A stretch of 64,000 bases of DNA from an uncultured Sphingobacteriales bacterium. Lineage in GTDB: Bacteria; Bacteroidota; Bacteroidia; Chitinophagales; Chitinophagaceae. The notes under the pieces were generated by a model. It was not told the DNA's origin. It worked only from the letters and a program-made list of their open reading frames with translations, and made no database searches. The translations under genes and the position numbers were made by a program. Numbering within the stretch: position 1 is the stretch's first letter; every line of letters starts with the position of its first letter. Positions 8,932 through 19,026 of this stretch are shown piece by piece. The stretch covers positions 7,517-71,516 of the forward strand of contig CALKHN010000054.1 of assembly GCA_937991535.1 (NCBI GenBank), given 5' to 3'.

Positions 8932-10245
8932 ATGAAAAAAATAGTTTTACTGCTATTGTCCGTCATGTTGTTGGCGGGCTGCACAAAGAAAACAGATCTC
9001 AATCCCGTGGTCACACCTGCCGTGGTTACAAAATACCCCATCAATGTAACCTCTACAAGCGCTGAACTGGTGGGTGATTCTCCTAGTGGGGGCGGGAATA
9101 TCCTTTCACGCGGTTTTTTATGGATGTATAAAACCGATGCGGTAACAGATCCAGACGGGGATGTTAGTATGTCAATTGCCGACAGCATCATTATTAAACA
9201 GGGTACGAAGGTGGAGTCGGATGTGAAGGGCGATTTTTTGAAAGAGATCACCGGTTTGACAGGCGACACTGTTTTACTGGTGAAAGCTTATGCTACAAAC
9301 GAAAAGGGCATAACTTACGGTGAAACCGTTTCATTCCGTACTTCCAAAATGGTTGCCCCCACCGTTATTATCAGCCAGGACTATGAAAATTTTGGAGATT
9401 CGGCGGTAATGGCTTCCGCTGAAGTGACCGCAGTGGGTGGCGAAAAAGTTACAGAGCGTGGATTGATCTGGGGACGGGATGAAAATCCTGCATTTAACAG
9501 CAACAAAATGACACTCGGCGCCGGGCAAGGCAAGTTCTCTTTTAAAATACCCGATCTTGAACTGTTTGTAAAATATTATGTGCATGCCTATGCCGTGAGT
9601 GCGTTGGGCACTTCCTATAGTGAGCCGCTTATAGTATTATTTATTCCGCCAACATTTACAGATGCAAGAGACGGTGAAGTGTATACGGTGAAACAATATG
9701 GCGGGGTTATCTGGATGACACAAAACTTCAGGCACCTGCCCGATATTGGTAATGCCGCCGGTATTTGGGTGCAGGAGTATACGGGCAGCAGTGTTGCAGA
9801 AGCAAAAGCCACTGCGGAGTATAAAACTTATGGCGCGCTGTACAATCTTCAACAGGCTATCGACCTGGCACCCGAAGGATGGCACCTGGCTACGGATGAA
9901 GAATGGAAAAAGCTGGAGATCATTTCATCAAATGGTTCGCTTACCGTGGAAGGCGCTAATGCCTTCGAATGGCGCCCTGCCAATGCACGTAGGCTGAAAG
10001 CATGGGACGGAGCGACCAATGATCTGCAGTTTAACCTGCTGCCGGGCGGTAAACAATGGTGTGGCGGCGCCTTCCAGGAACTGGGTGTTTGGTCGCATTA
10101 CTGGGCTGCCAAAGTGGGACATCCGTACGATTCTTTTTTCAGGCGAATGCTGGCAGGATGGGACAACGGAATCTTCCGGCAGGATTCTAACGTAGACGGA
10201 TACCCGACTTGTGTAGGTATGTCTGCCCGTTATGTAAAGGACTAG
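8932..10245 (+). CDS. Lipoprotein with FN3-like repeats and FISUMP domain
   Basis: A 437-residue lipoprotein (leader to LLAGC, lipidated Cys at about 17). Two fibronectin-III/Ig-like units follow: the first around ITSTSAELVGDSPSGGGNI-type residues, about 30-130; the second about 138-235. The C-terminal 190 residues match the Fibrobacter succinogenes major paralogous (FISUMP) domain: DGEVYTVKQYGGVIWMTQNF, YGALYNLQQAI, PEGWHLATDEEWKKLE, FNLLPGG and YWAA. This domain is found on the cell surface of polysaccharide degraders; its molecular function is not established. Like the preceding protein it replaces the SusE/SusF-type accessory binding proteins of classical loci. Same strand, 41 bp downstream of the SUMF1-like gene. 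Confidence 0.85.
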   Translation: MKKIVLLLLSVMLLAGCTKKTDLNPVVTPAVVTKYPINVTSTSAELVGDSPSGGGNILSRGFLWMYKTDAVTDPDGDVSMSIADSIIIKQGTKVESDVKGDFLKEITGLTGDTVLLVKAYATNEKGITYGETVSFRTSKMVAPTVIISQDYENFGDSAVMASAEVTAVGGEKVTERGLIWGRDENPAFNSNKMTLGAGQGKFSFKIPDLELFVKYYVHAYAVSALGTSYSEPLIVLFIPPTFTDARDGEVYTVKQYGGVIWMTQNFRHLPDIGNAAGIWVQEYTGSSVAEAKATAEYKTYGALYNLQQAIDLAPEGWHLATDEEWKKLEIISSNGSLTVEGANAFEWRPANARRLKAWDGATNDLQFNLLPGGKQWCGGAFQELGVWSHYWAAKVGHPYDSFFRRMLAGWDNGIFRQDSNVDGYPTCVGMSARYVKD

Positions 10246-10289
10246 TATTTACCTGTTTAGTTTCATTCAGTTATTAATTCATTTATCCC

Positions 10290-12728
10290 ATGCGTATATT
10301 GACAGTATTTCTTTGCCTTTACTTGATTGGATTACACGCAGTAGCCGGGTATGAATTCGGTGATAAGAGCATTAGGATCGACAATGAATTCATTTTGTTG
10401 AGTTTTGATGCACGTACGGGGGGGCTGACAGCGTTAACCAATAAAAAAACCGGGGATAATTACTTAAAAACCCCCAAAGCTGGTAACCTGTTCAGGTTGT
10501 ATGCAAATACAAATGAAATGGCAAAACTCACAGCCGGACCGCAGAATGACAATAATGGTGGGGATATTATAGACCCTTCCAATTGTGTGCTGAAGGATTA
10601 TACCATTAAAAGAACCGATCTGGCGACCGTGCTGGAATTGAATGTAATGAGCCCGGACCAGTCTCTTGGAATACAGCTTAAAATTGTACTGGAAAACGGG
10701 CGGGAGTATTTTGATTGCTATTTGAAAGTGCAGAACACTGGCAGCACTACCTGTAACGTATATGCGTCGGTACCCTACCTTTCTGGCATAGAACTGGGGA
10801 AAAGACCAGCCGATAATCTGGCAGTGAACATGTGGGACCGTGGTTATCCCGGCATCAAGGCCTGGCAACAAAATAGTGGTGGCGTGTACGGCAGGGAAGT
10901 ATCCATGCAATGGCAGTGTGTATACGAACCTTCCCTGAATGAAGGGCTGGCCTTTATTACAATGGATACGGCATTCAGTAACAAGATACTGACCTGTTTT
11001 CCCGGGGGCGGCATGCAAGCATTGTATTTTGACCGGAAGCACATAGCACCAGGTACGGAGGTGGGTTGGTCTGCTGCACGGATAGCCGTATTTAACGGCA
11101 ACTGGCGCACCGCCGCAAGGTTATACAAAGCCTGGTGTGCGGATAACCTTCATCCCCGCCTGGTTCCTGCATGGTATAAAAACGGGGTTGCCATCAGGGG
11201 CAGCGCCTGGATACCCAATAAAAAGGCAGTTCAGCAGGCTAAGGAAAGTGGTCAAAAAGAGAGGTTTACATCGTTTGAACAACTCCCATTGTTATACCGC
11301 GGTGGATTTGCCGATTGTCTTGAAATGGCTATGTGGAATGAAGAAGTAAATCTTTTTCCCGAGACCTATGGACCCTGGATGTCTTCGGGATTGCTGGATT
11401 TTCGTTCTGACTTAGGAGGTAAATCAGCCTTCGAAGCAGGTGTAAAAAAAGTACACCGGTATGGCAGAAAGGTGGCTATGTATGTAGCCGGTTATGGCAT
11501 TCGTACCAGCAGTCCGCTATTTAAAAATGAGGAGTGGAAAAACTGGGCGATCGTAAACAACGAAAAAGGCGAGATCAATTTCGGCTATCGGGGTGAGAAG
11601 GATTCAGAGATATACGGCATATTCAATTGCGTGGGGTACAAACCCTGGCAGGATAATATCATCCGGGTTTGTACAATGCTGGCAAAAGCAGGCATAGATG
11701 AAATCCGGTTAGATGAAATAGGATTTCCTTTCAAGCCCTGTTTTAATAAAGCGCATCAGCACGACAGCCCTTACGACTCTCACCAGTGGACACGCGAATT
11801 CCTGCGCCGGATCCGGGAAGCACTTGACAAAATCAATCCTGAACTGGTGATCTCTACCGAATTTTTCATGGATTATTTTCACACGTATACAAACGGGGCG
11901 TTAGTAATGGATTGCAGCGGGGCGGAGCTGGACGCGATGAAGGTGGCAATGCCCGGGTATCTGGCAATGTCGTATCACGCAGGTGCAGCAGAGGCAATGC
12001 TTACGGGCGCTGTCTTGAGTAAACCCACTGCCTACCGTCAGGATTGGGCGTGGGCGAATGTTGGAACGGAAAAGCCTGCAGGTTATCCTGTGGGTCCAGG
12101 AATCTCTCTTCCAATATATGAATTGTATCCCGCATTTGCGGATGCATTTATCAATGCCAATCCAACTGAAAAAGATCCTTTTGCACCAGCGGATGCTAAA
12201 TGGATCGGGCATTTATGGAAGGCGAGTCAATACTGGGTGATGACCGGTGGTCATGAAGACCTTACTCCTTTAGCGTCTGGCGAAGTGGAAGTGCTGTTAC
12301 CCGAGCTGCCTTCTTCCTTTAAATATGCATATGCTTTTGACATGGTTTCATTGAACATGAAAGCGGTGAAAATTGAAAGAAATAGCAACAAAATATCTGT
12401 AAGATTGCAACAACCCTTAAGCCTCGTGTTTTTCCCTGCGCCGGATTGCCCGCCTTTCCCATTGATAGAGGCAGTGCAAAAGTTAAAACAGGATCAGGTA
12501 TTAAAGGTGGATATCCGGCTTTTTGCTCCGTGGAACAAGAATGTGCTAAGCAAAGCTGCGAACAATTTTCAATTGGAGGTCCCCGGTTTTTCATCGCGCA
12601 GCAGGAAAATAACAGCCGATACTTATTCTTTTGAGATTGATGTGCCCGCGGGCACAGAACCTAACAATTATTTGATGCAGGTTGCTGGTGATTGTCTGTT
12701 TGCACGAAAGTGGTTCACTGTGGAATAA
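10290..12728 (+). CDS. Exported DUF6259-like putative glycosidase
   Basis: An 812-residue protein with a signal peptide (cleavage near AVAGYEF). The N-terminal 280 residues look like a galactose-mutarotase-type beta-sandwich (EFILLSFDARTGGLTALTNK; GLAFITMDTAFSNK). The central part is a probable TIM barrel with strand-end acids as in retaining glycosidases: IDEIRLDEIGFP at about 468-479 and ELVISTEFFMDYF at about 518-530. A C-terminal beta domain follows. I assign it to the DUF6259 type by overall layout; the arrangement also recalls GH101/GH36-like enzymes. It probably cleaves a glycosidic bond in the periplasm or at the surface, but neither substrate nor mechanism has been read directly. It is 44 bp downstream of the FISUMP gene in the presumed operon. 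Confidence 0.65.
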   Translation: MRILTVFLCLYLIGLHAVAGYEFGDKSIRIDNEFILLSFDARTGGLTALTNKKTGDNYLKTPKAGNLFRLYANTNEMAKLTAGPQNDNNGGDIIDPSNCVLKDYTIKRTDLATVLELNVMSPDQSLGIQLKIVLENGREYFDCYLKVQNTGSTTCNVYASVPYLSGIELGKRPADNLAVNMWDRGYPGIKAWQQNSGGVYGREVSMQWQCVYEPSLNEGLAFITMDTAFSNKILTCFPGGGMQALYFDRKHIAPGTEVGWSAARIAVFNGNWRTAARLYKAWCADNLHPRLVPAWYKNGVAIRGSAWIPNKKAVQQAKESGQKERFTSFEQLPLLYRGGFADCLEMAMWNEEVNLFPETYGPWMSSGLLDFRSDLGGKSAFEAGVKKVHRYGRKVAMYVAGYGIRTSSPLFKNEEWKNWAIVNNEKGEINFGYRGEKDSEIYGIFNCVGYKPWQDNIIRVCTMLAKAGIDEIRLDEIGFPFKPCFNKAHQHDSPYDSHQWTREFLRRIREALDKINPELVISTEFFMDYFHTYTNGALVMDCSGAELDAMKVAMPGYLAMSYHAGAAEAMLTGAVLSKPTAYRQDWAWANVGTEKPAGYPVGPGISLPIYELYPAFADAFINANPTEKDPFAPADAKWIGHLWKASQYWVMTGGHEDLTPLASGEVEVLLPELPSSFKYAYAFDMVSLNMKAVKIERNSNKISVRLQQPLSLVFFPAPDCPPFPLIEAVQKLKQDQVLKVDIRLFAPWNKNVLSKAANNFQLEVPGFSSRSRKITADTYSFEIDVPAGTEPNNYLMQVAGDCLFARKWFTVE

Positions 12729-12774
12729 AGCTTGTGCGCTTCATCTTCTTTCTACGAGTTAATCTTATTAAATT

Positions 12775-15700
12775 ATGCGTGTGTTAAAGAGCTTATACAG
12801 CACTTGTATATTGATTGGGATGACGGTTTCGGGCTTAGCGCAACAAGCGAATGTTACTGAAAAGGAAATCACGATGCCTACTTACCCTTTTTCTGACCCT
12901 AACCCGGTAGCAAGTGCTGTTAATGAGTACCCCAATATGTATCCTTATTACAGATTTGACGGATTTACAGACAAAGCCGTGGATAAGAAATGGAAAGTAG
13001 TAGAACTGGAAAACGACTATATCAGGGTACTGATCTTTCCCGAAATCGGGGGCAAAGTATGGACAGCGATTGAAAAGAAAACCGGGGAGCCTTTTTTATA
13101 CTATAATCATGTGGTGAAATTCAGGGACGTGGCGATGCGCGGCGCGTGGACGAGCGGTGGTATAGAATTTAATTATGGTATTATCGGGCATACCCCTAAT
13201 TGTTCCACCCCTGTGGATTACATTACCCGCACCAATGCAGATGGGAGTGTGAGTTGCATCATTGGAACGCTTGACCTGGTAACCCGCACCAATTGGCATG
13301 TTGAGATAAATTTGCCAACAGATAAGGCTTTTTTCACTACGCGCTCGTTCTGGCATAATGGTAATGCCATTCCGCAACCTTATTACCACTGGTCAAACGC
13401 GGCTATACCCTCGGCAGGAAACCTTGAATTTGTGACGCCCGGTAACAGTTATATCGGGCATGATGGCGAAACAGGCAACTGGTCAAAACAGCCCGGCAAT
13501 GGAAAAGACCTGTCCTTCTATGATCAGAATGATTTTGGTGAATATAAATCCTACCATGTTGCAGGTAAGCATGCGCATTTTTTTGGTGGATACTGGCATG
13601 ATAAAAACAGGGGTATGGCGCACTATGCTGCAAAAGACGAAAAGCCCGGGAAGAAATTATTTATCTGGGGATTGTCTGAGCAGGGAATGATCTGGCAACA
13701 TATTTTATCTGACCGCGATGGGCAATATGTTGAAGTGCAGTCCGGGCGTTTGCTGAATCAGAACGTGGAGCGCAGTTCGTATACGCCTTTTAAGCAAATA
13801 TCTTTTATGCCTTATGCCACACAGGGTTGGGTTGAATATTGGTTCCCGGTGTTACAAACCCGCGGCATTACGGCGGCAAATCCATTGGGTACCTTGCATG
13901 TAGCAAAGTTGAAGGGAAAAGTAGATCTTTATTTTTCGGCTGTAAGCAAAATCGCAGATACGATGGTAGTATATGGCAATGACAAGGTGCTTTACAAAAA
14001 ATGGTTGCAGCTAAATCCATTGGATGTTTTTTCAGATGCGGTAATGGTCAACGATTCCTCCTTAACAATTGCGGTCAGCATAGGAGGTAATAAATTGTTA
14101 TATAGTGAACAACAACAATCTGATACATTAAGCCGACCCATGACGGCACCGCCGCACCTGGAAGAAAATGCTTATCACTTGTATCGGGTAGGCGCCGACA
14201 GGCTGGCACAGCGGTTTTATGCAGAAGCAGGAACATTATTGCAAAAAGCCTTACTGAAAGATGCTTCCTTGGTTCCGGCATGGACCTGCCTTGCCGAATT
14301 GAAGTACTACGAACTGAAATATGATTCAGCCGCGCACTACGCACGTAAGGCGTTGTCGTTGGATACTTATGATGGGGCTGCCAATTATTTTTTCGGAGTA
14401 GCGAGCCTGCAATTAAACAAGTTGCAGGATGCTGAAGATGCGTTCAGTATGGCTGCACTTACTGTAACCTACCAGGGGGCTGCTTACACCATGTTGGCGG
14501 CAATAGAACTCAGGAAAAAACAAAACGAAGGCGCTTTGGCGTATGCCGATAAAGCACTTGATCTTAACCGGAAAAACATCAGCGCTCTTGAAATAAAAAT
14601 GGTTGCGTACCGGTATTTAAAAATGCCTACACTGGCTTACGCATTGGCAGATTCCTTGCTCGGATTAGATCCGCTGCATCATTTTGCAGTGTATGAAAAA
14701 TATTTGCTGGATAGTACGCAGACACCTTACACGTCTTTTTCATCGCGGTTACGTAATGAGATGCCGGAGCAAACCATCCTTGAAATAGCCATCTGCTACC
14801 ATGCACTGGGCTGTGTAGATGAAGCGGCAACACTGTTCCAAAAGTTGCCGCAAAATGCTGAGGCAATATACTGGCTCGCATGGCTTTCTCGCCATCCAAA
14901 TAAAAATACAGTGCAACTTTTACAAACGGCTGATAGTATCGCCGCCCACCTTGTTTTTCCTTTTCGCCAGGAGAGTGCTGCAGTGCTGCAATGGGCACAA
15001 GCACAAACCGGCTCCTGGAAAAGCAACTATTACCTGGCGCTTATTTACAGAGCACATAACAATCCAAATGCTGTTGAGTTGTTGGAAGAATGCGGACAGA
15101 AGCCTGATTTCTCTCCTTTTTATATTACTCGTATGCAATATGTCAAAGCAGATTCAGCCAGGCGCTTACAACATATTCAACAAGCGATCAATTATGATCC
15201 TTCCAACTGGCGTTATCAAAAATTACTGGCGGAATATTTTATGGAAAGGCAGCAGTATGCCAAAGCAATGGAAATAACATCCGCCTATACCCGTAAACAT
15301 CCGGGTGATTATAAAATGGGCATGTTGCATGTGCGCACGCTATTGCTGAACGGGCAATATAGGAAAGCTGATCGGGCACTCTCTGAACTGACTATTTTGC
15401 CCTACGAAGGCGCTACAGACGGACATGAATTATACCGGGAAGCTAAAATGATGCAGGCAGTGCAACTAATGCGACAAAAGCAATTTAAAAAAGCATTGTT
15501 ATTGATCGAGCAGTCGAAAGCCTGGCCTGCCAACCTCGGCGCGGGAAAACCCTACGACAGCAGCACCGATGTTCAATTACCGGATTATCTCCTCGCGCTT
15601 TGTTACCAGGGGTTGGGGCAGGATATGGAATACAAGCTGGCATTGAAGCGCATAGAGGACCTGCCCGTTGGTTACACAAGTAAGCCAGGGAGTAGTCTGG

Positions 15701-15903
15701 TTAAAGCCTGGGTGGTCGATAAACAAAATCCCGGTGATAAAGATGCCGGACATAATTTTTTAAACACGCAACTCAAGTCAAATCCATCAGATAAAAAAAT
15801 AAGATGGGCTGTCAATACCTACGCCAAAATTCCCGATCCTGTACTTTTACCGTATGAAAAAGATGCAGATATGAGAATAATGGAAGCGCTCGTTGGCTTT
15901 TAA
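12775..15903 (+). CDS. Exported DUF5107 domain protein with TPR repeats
   Basis: A 1042-residue protein with a signal peptide (cleavage about residue 22, SGLAQQ). The N-terminal half (about 30-380) is a DUF5107-type domain, seen in IRVLIFPEIGGKVWTAIEKK, AMRGAWTSGGIEFNYGIIGH and YYHWSNAA. These resemble the beta-sandwich and aromatic-rich sugar-binding surface of mutarotase-like proteins. From about residue 460 to 1000 there are repeated 34-residue helical pairs (for example AHYARKALSLDTYDGAANYF, ALAYADKALDLN), a TPR superhelix. DUF5107-TPR proteins of this length recur in Bacteroidota glycan loci, but I know no settled biochemical function. Located 46 bp after the DUF6259-like gene and 59 bp before the GH123-like gene. 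Confidence 0.8.
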   Translation: MRVLKSLYSTCILIGMTVSGLAQQANVTEKEITMPTYPFSDPNPVASAVNEYPNMYPYYRFDGFTDKAVDKKWKVVELENDYIRVLIFPEIGGKVWTAIEKKTGEPFLYYNHVVKFRDVAMRGAWTSGGIEFNYGIIGHTPNCSTPVDYITRTNADGSVSCIIGTLDLVTRTNWHVEINLPTDKAFFTTRSFWHNGNAIPQPYYHWSNAAIPSAGNLEFVTPGNSYIGHDGETGNWSKQPGNGKDLSFYDQNDFGEYKSYHVAGKHAHFFGGYWHDKNRGMAHYAAKDEKPGKKLFIWGLSEQGMIWQHILSDRDGQYVEVQSGRLLNQNVERSSYTPFKQISFMPYATQGWVEYWFPVLQTRGITAANPLGTLHVAKLKGKVDLYFSAVSKIADTMVVYGNDKVLYKKWLQLNPLDVFSDAVMVNDSSLTIAVSIGGNKLLYSEQQQSDTLSRPMTAPPHLEENAYHLYRVGADRLAQRFYAEAGTLLQKALLKDASLVPAWTCLAELKYYELKYDSAAHYARKALSLDTYDGAANYFFGVASLQLNKLQDAEDAFSMAALTVTYQGAAYTMLAAIELRKKQNEGALAYADKALDLNRKNISALEIKMVAYRYLKMPTLAYALADSLLGLDPLHHFAVYEKYLLDSTQTPYTSFSSRLRNEMPEQTILEIAICYHALGCVDEAATLFQKLPQNAEAIYWLAWLSRHPNKNTVQLLQTADSIAAHLVFPFRQESAAVLQWAQAQTGSWKSNYYLALIYRAHNNPNAVELLEECGQKPDFSPFYITRMQYVKADSARRLQHIQQAINYDPSNWRYQKLLAEYFMERQQYAKAMEITSAYTRKHPGDYKMGMLHVRTLLLNGQYRKADRALSELTILPYEGATDGHELYREAKMMQAVQLMRQKQFKKALLLIEQSKAWPANLGAGKPYDSSTDVQLPDYLLALCYQGLGQDMEYKLALKRIEDLPVGYTSKPGSSLVKAWVVDKQNPGDKDAGHNFLNTQLKSNPSDKKIRWAVNTYAKIPDPVLLPYEKDADMRIMEALVGF

Positions 15904-15962
15904 ATCGACCAGGTTACACCGCTACGTAAAAATTAATTTGTAAACACATTTAAGTATACCAG

Positions 15963-18905
15963 ATGAAGAAAGTTTTTTTCGCCATTGCTTTATCAATCGT
16001 GGGAATTGCCGCTGCCGCGCAAAATAAATATCTTTCTTACACCGTGCCCGATCAGTCCTGGTCTGAGCAATATGGTAACCACAGGGCAGTGCTGGAAATA
16101 ACACAACCGGCCAAGGCTATCCGGGTTAATTTTTTGTGGCGAAGGAATGATCGGGACCCGCAATTGCGCCGAATGATGATCATTAACGCCGCCACGGGTG
16201 AAGAAATAAAAAATGTCTATCGGTTACATATCAGTAAGGAGCGTTGCGACCTGGTTTTTGGACCAGTGATTAAAACCGGTATATATCATCTTTATTATTT
16301 ACCCTATACTCCTGAGACTGTCCAATATGTTGCAGGCAGCTACCTATCTCCCGAACCGTTGCCTGACAGAGATTGGTTGAAAAAAGCGGTGTGGCAAAAA
16401 GACAGCACGCAACTCCGGGTTATCAATACGATAAATGTTAAAGAAATACAGGCACGTTCACTATTCGATAGTTTTTATCCTATGGAGGTAGCGGCTACAG
16501 CGACGGAGTTTGACAGTCTTGTTTCGCGTCACCAGCAAAAAAGCTTTCTGGTTTTCCCGGAGGATAGAACAAGACCCATCCGGATGAAGGAGGTCATTCC
16601 TGTACATTGGCTTCATTATCAATCAAATGTTTCCTTTACAGGAAAGGCACAAAGGAATGAATATTTTACGCTACAATTGGGAGTAGTTGCTACCCAAAAA
16701 GATATAGCAGATGTGCGGGTGACATTCACAGATCTCAAAAACGCCGCCGGTGATATAATACCAGCCGTTGCGCTTACCTGTTTTAATACAGATGGGGTAG
16801 ATACCAAAGGACAGCATTTCGTAAAAAGAGTGGATGTTAAAAAGCGAGTCGTACAGCCGCTATGGATTGGCATTGATATTGCCGACGATGCTGTACCTGG
16901 TGTATACAGAGGCAATGCGACGGTGACAACTGCTAACGCGGGCAGTCAGCCTGTCGCCGTGGAGATCACAATTGAAAATACTTTATTAGATGACAGGGGC
17001 GATGGAGAAACCTGGCGTCATTCCAGGTTGCGCTGGTTGAATTCTACACTCGGCATAGATGAGCATCCGACCTTAGCATATCAATCTATGATGCTTGATG
17101 GCAGCACCATAACAGCCACAAACAAGGAAGTAGAAATAGCTTCTTCGGGATTGCCTTCTTCTGTAAAAGCCGGCGCGGTCAATATTCTTTATTCCCCAAT
17201 ACGTTTTACCGTGGAAATGGAAAACCGCGTTGTGCAATTGGAAACGTATCAACTACAGTTTAAAGAGCGCAAATCCGGAGTGGTAACCTGGTCTTCCCAA
17301 GCGTCCAATGATATACTTACCATAACCTGCAATGGCAGTATGGAGTTCGACGGCAGGATGAAATACCAGTACATGGTAACATCAAAAACAGCTATATATC
17401 TCCAGGATATCCGCCTGGAGATCCCGTTGAAAAAAGAATTCGCTACTTATATGGTGGGTATGGGCAGAATGGGAGGGCTTACGCCCGCCAATCATATTTC
17501 AAGATGGCAGAAAACAGAAGACAGCTTCTGGCTTGGCACCGCCGAAGGTGGAATACAATGCGAATTAAGAGGTGGCGCATACCATGGACCGTTATTGAAT
17601 CTTTATCAACCCAGTCCCCCCGCAGCCTGGTATAATGGCGTGAATGGTGGTTTCAGAATAGATTCGGATCGCCAGGCGGTGACCGCTGCTGCCTATAGCG
17701 GCGCCAGGAAGATGATAAAAGGACAGAGGATCTCATTCGAATTTGACTTTCAAATTACACCTGTTAAAGAAATGAACTGGCACGATCATTTCTCCTGGCG
17801 GTATGTGCACAATTCCGGTACTGTTGTTCCATCCGTTGAGGCGATTGCCAATCATGGGAATGTTATTAATGTGCATCATGCAAACCGGTATAATCCATAT
17901 ATCAATTATCCCTTTATAGCCCAAAAAGAGATGAAAGATCTGGTAACTACCTGGCATGAAAAGGGTTGGAAGGTAAAGATATATTACACGGTGAGAGAGC
18001 TTACCAATCATCTTACGGAAATCTGGGCATTGCGTAGCCTTGGCGACGAAATACTGTCCGGTGGAAGAGGAGGCGGCTACCAATGGTTGCAGGAACACCT
18101 GGTAACCGATTACACGCCGCAGTGGTATACGCATTTGGGAGATGGTGTTGTAGATGCTGCGATACTTAACGGCAGTGAATCGAGATGGTATAATTATTAC
18201 GTGGAAGGTCTGCACTGGCTGATGAAAAACATGGACATCGACGGACTCTACCTGGATGATGTCTCCTTTGACCGGGGCATTTTAAAACGCATCCGTAAAG
18301 TGATGGAGCTTTCAAAAAAAGATGCGATGATTGATTTGCATTCCAATACCGCTTTTTCGCTTGGCTCCGCCAACCAGAACCTGGAGATGTTTCCTTTTAT
18401 CGACCGGACATGGTTTGGTGAAGGATTCAACTTTGATTTGATGCCGGCCGATTTCTGGTTCACAGAAGTGAGTGGCATTCCTTTTGGCATTGGCAATGAC
18501 ATGCTCATGCACATGAGTGTTAATAATAAAAGAGGTATGGTGTATGGCATGACACACCGCGATTTTCCGCCGATGTGGAAATTATGGGATGATTTCAACA
18601 TTAAAGATGCGAGGGTTGTTGGCTACTGGGATACGAAACCAATTGTTTTGACTGGTAATGATAATGTTTTTGCCACTGCCTATATCAATAAGGGTAAAAC
18701 TTTAATTGCGTTAGGCAACTGGAGCAATCAAAAACAAAGTGTTCAACTTTCCCTGGATTGGAAAACAATGGGCATCCGTGCCGGTAAGGCAACAATGACC
18801 CTTCCCGGCATAAAGGGGTACCAGGAATATAAGGTGTTGAAGGATGGCGAATTAATCACCCTAGACGCTAAAAGCGATTGCCTGATTATCGTTCATGAGC
18901 AATGA
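15963..18905 (+). CDS. Exported DUF6067/GH123-like glycoside hydrolase domain protein
   Basis: A 980-residue protein with a signal peptide (MKKVFFAIALSIVGIAAAAQ). The N-terminal third is beta-sandwich. A middle region (about 150-560) carries NVSFTGKAQRNEYFTLQLGV and GIDIADDAVPGVYRG, typical of the N-terminal domain of GH123-like (DUF6067/DUF4091) proteins. The C-terminal part (about 590-900) is a TIM-barrel-like region with MDIDGLYLDDVSFDR at about 757-771 and DAMIDLHSN, acids placed as in glycosidases. GH123 enzymes act on N-acetylgalactosamine; whether this protein does is not shown. The barrel is followed by a beta domain (TLIALGNWSNQKQSV). Same strand, likely the last structural gene of this locus. 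Confidence 0.7.
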   Translation: MKKVFFAIALSIVGIAAAAQNKYLSYTVPDQSWSEQYGNHRAVLEITQPAKAIRVNFLWRRNDRDPQLRRMMIINAATGEEIKNVYRLHISKERCDLVFGPVIKTGIYHLYYLPYTPETVQYVAGSYLSPEPLPDRDWLKKAVWQKDSTQLRVINTINVKEIQARSLFDSFYPMEVAATATEFDSLVSRHQQKSFLVFPEDRTRPIRMKEVIPVHWLHYQSNVSFTGKAQRNEYFTLQLGVVATQKDIADVRVTFTDLKNAAGDIIPAVALTCFNTDGVDTKGQHFVKRVDVKKRVVQPLWIGIDIADDAVPGVYRGNATVTTANAGSQPVAVEITIENTLLDDRGDGETWRHSRLRWLNSTLGIDEHPTLAYQSMMLDGSTITATNKEVEIASSGLPSSVKAGAVNILYSPIRFTVEMENRVVQLETYQLQFKERKSGVVTWSSQASNDILTITCNGSMEFDGRMKYQYMVTSKTAIYLQDIRLEIPLKKEFATYMVGMGRMGGLTPANHISRWQKTEDSFWLGTAEGGIQCELRGGAYHGPLLNLYQPSPPAAWYNGVNGGFRIDSDRQAVTAAAYSGARKMIKGQRISFEFDFQITPVKEMNWHDHFSWRYVHNSGTVVPSVEAIANHGNVINVHHANRYNPYINYPFIAQKEMKDLVTTWHEKGWKVKIYYTVRELTNHLTEIWALRSLGDEILSGGRGGGYQWLQEHLVTDYTPQWYTHLGDGVVDAAILNGSESRWYNYYVEGLHWLMKNMDIDGLYLDDVSFDRGILKRIRKVMELSKKDAMIDLHSNTAFSLGSANQNLEMFPFIDRTWFGEGFNFDLMPADFWFTEVSGIPFGIGNDMLMHMSVNNKRGMVYGMTHRDFPPMWKLWDDFNIKDARVVGYWDTKPIVLTGNDNVFATAYINKGKTLIALGNWSNQKQSVQLSLDWKTMGIRAGKATMTLPGIKGYQEYKVLKDGELITLDAKSDCLIIVHEQ

Positions 18906-19026
18906 TTTCGGTTTAAATTGGTCCGTTCGCCTTTTGATGACTGATATTCCAGGTGGCGTTAACCTTCCAAATGGTCAAAAGATATTTTTTAAGATAACTT
19001 AATTGATAAGATAACGACATATTGGT

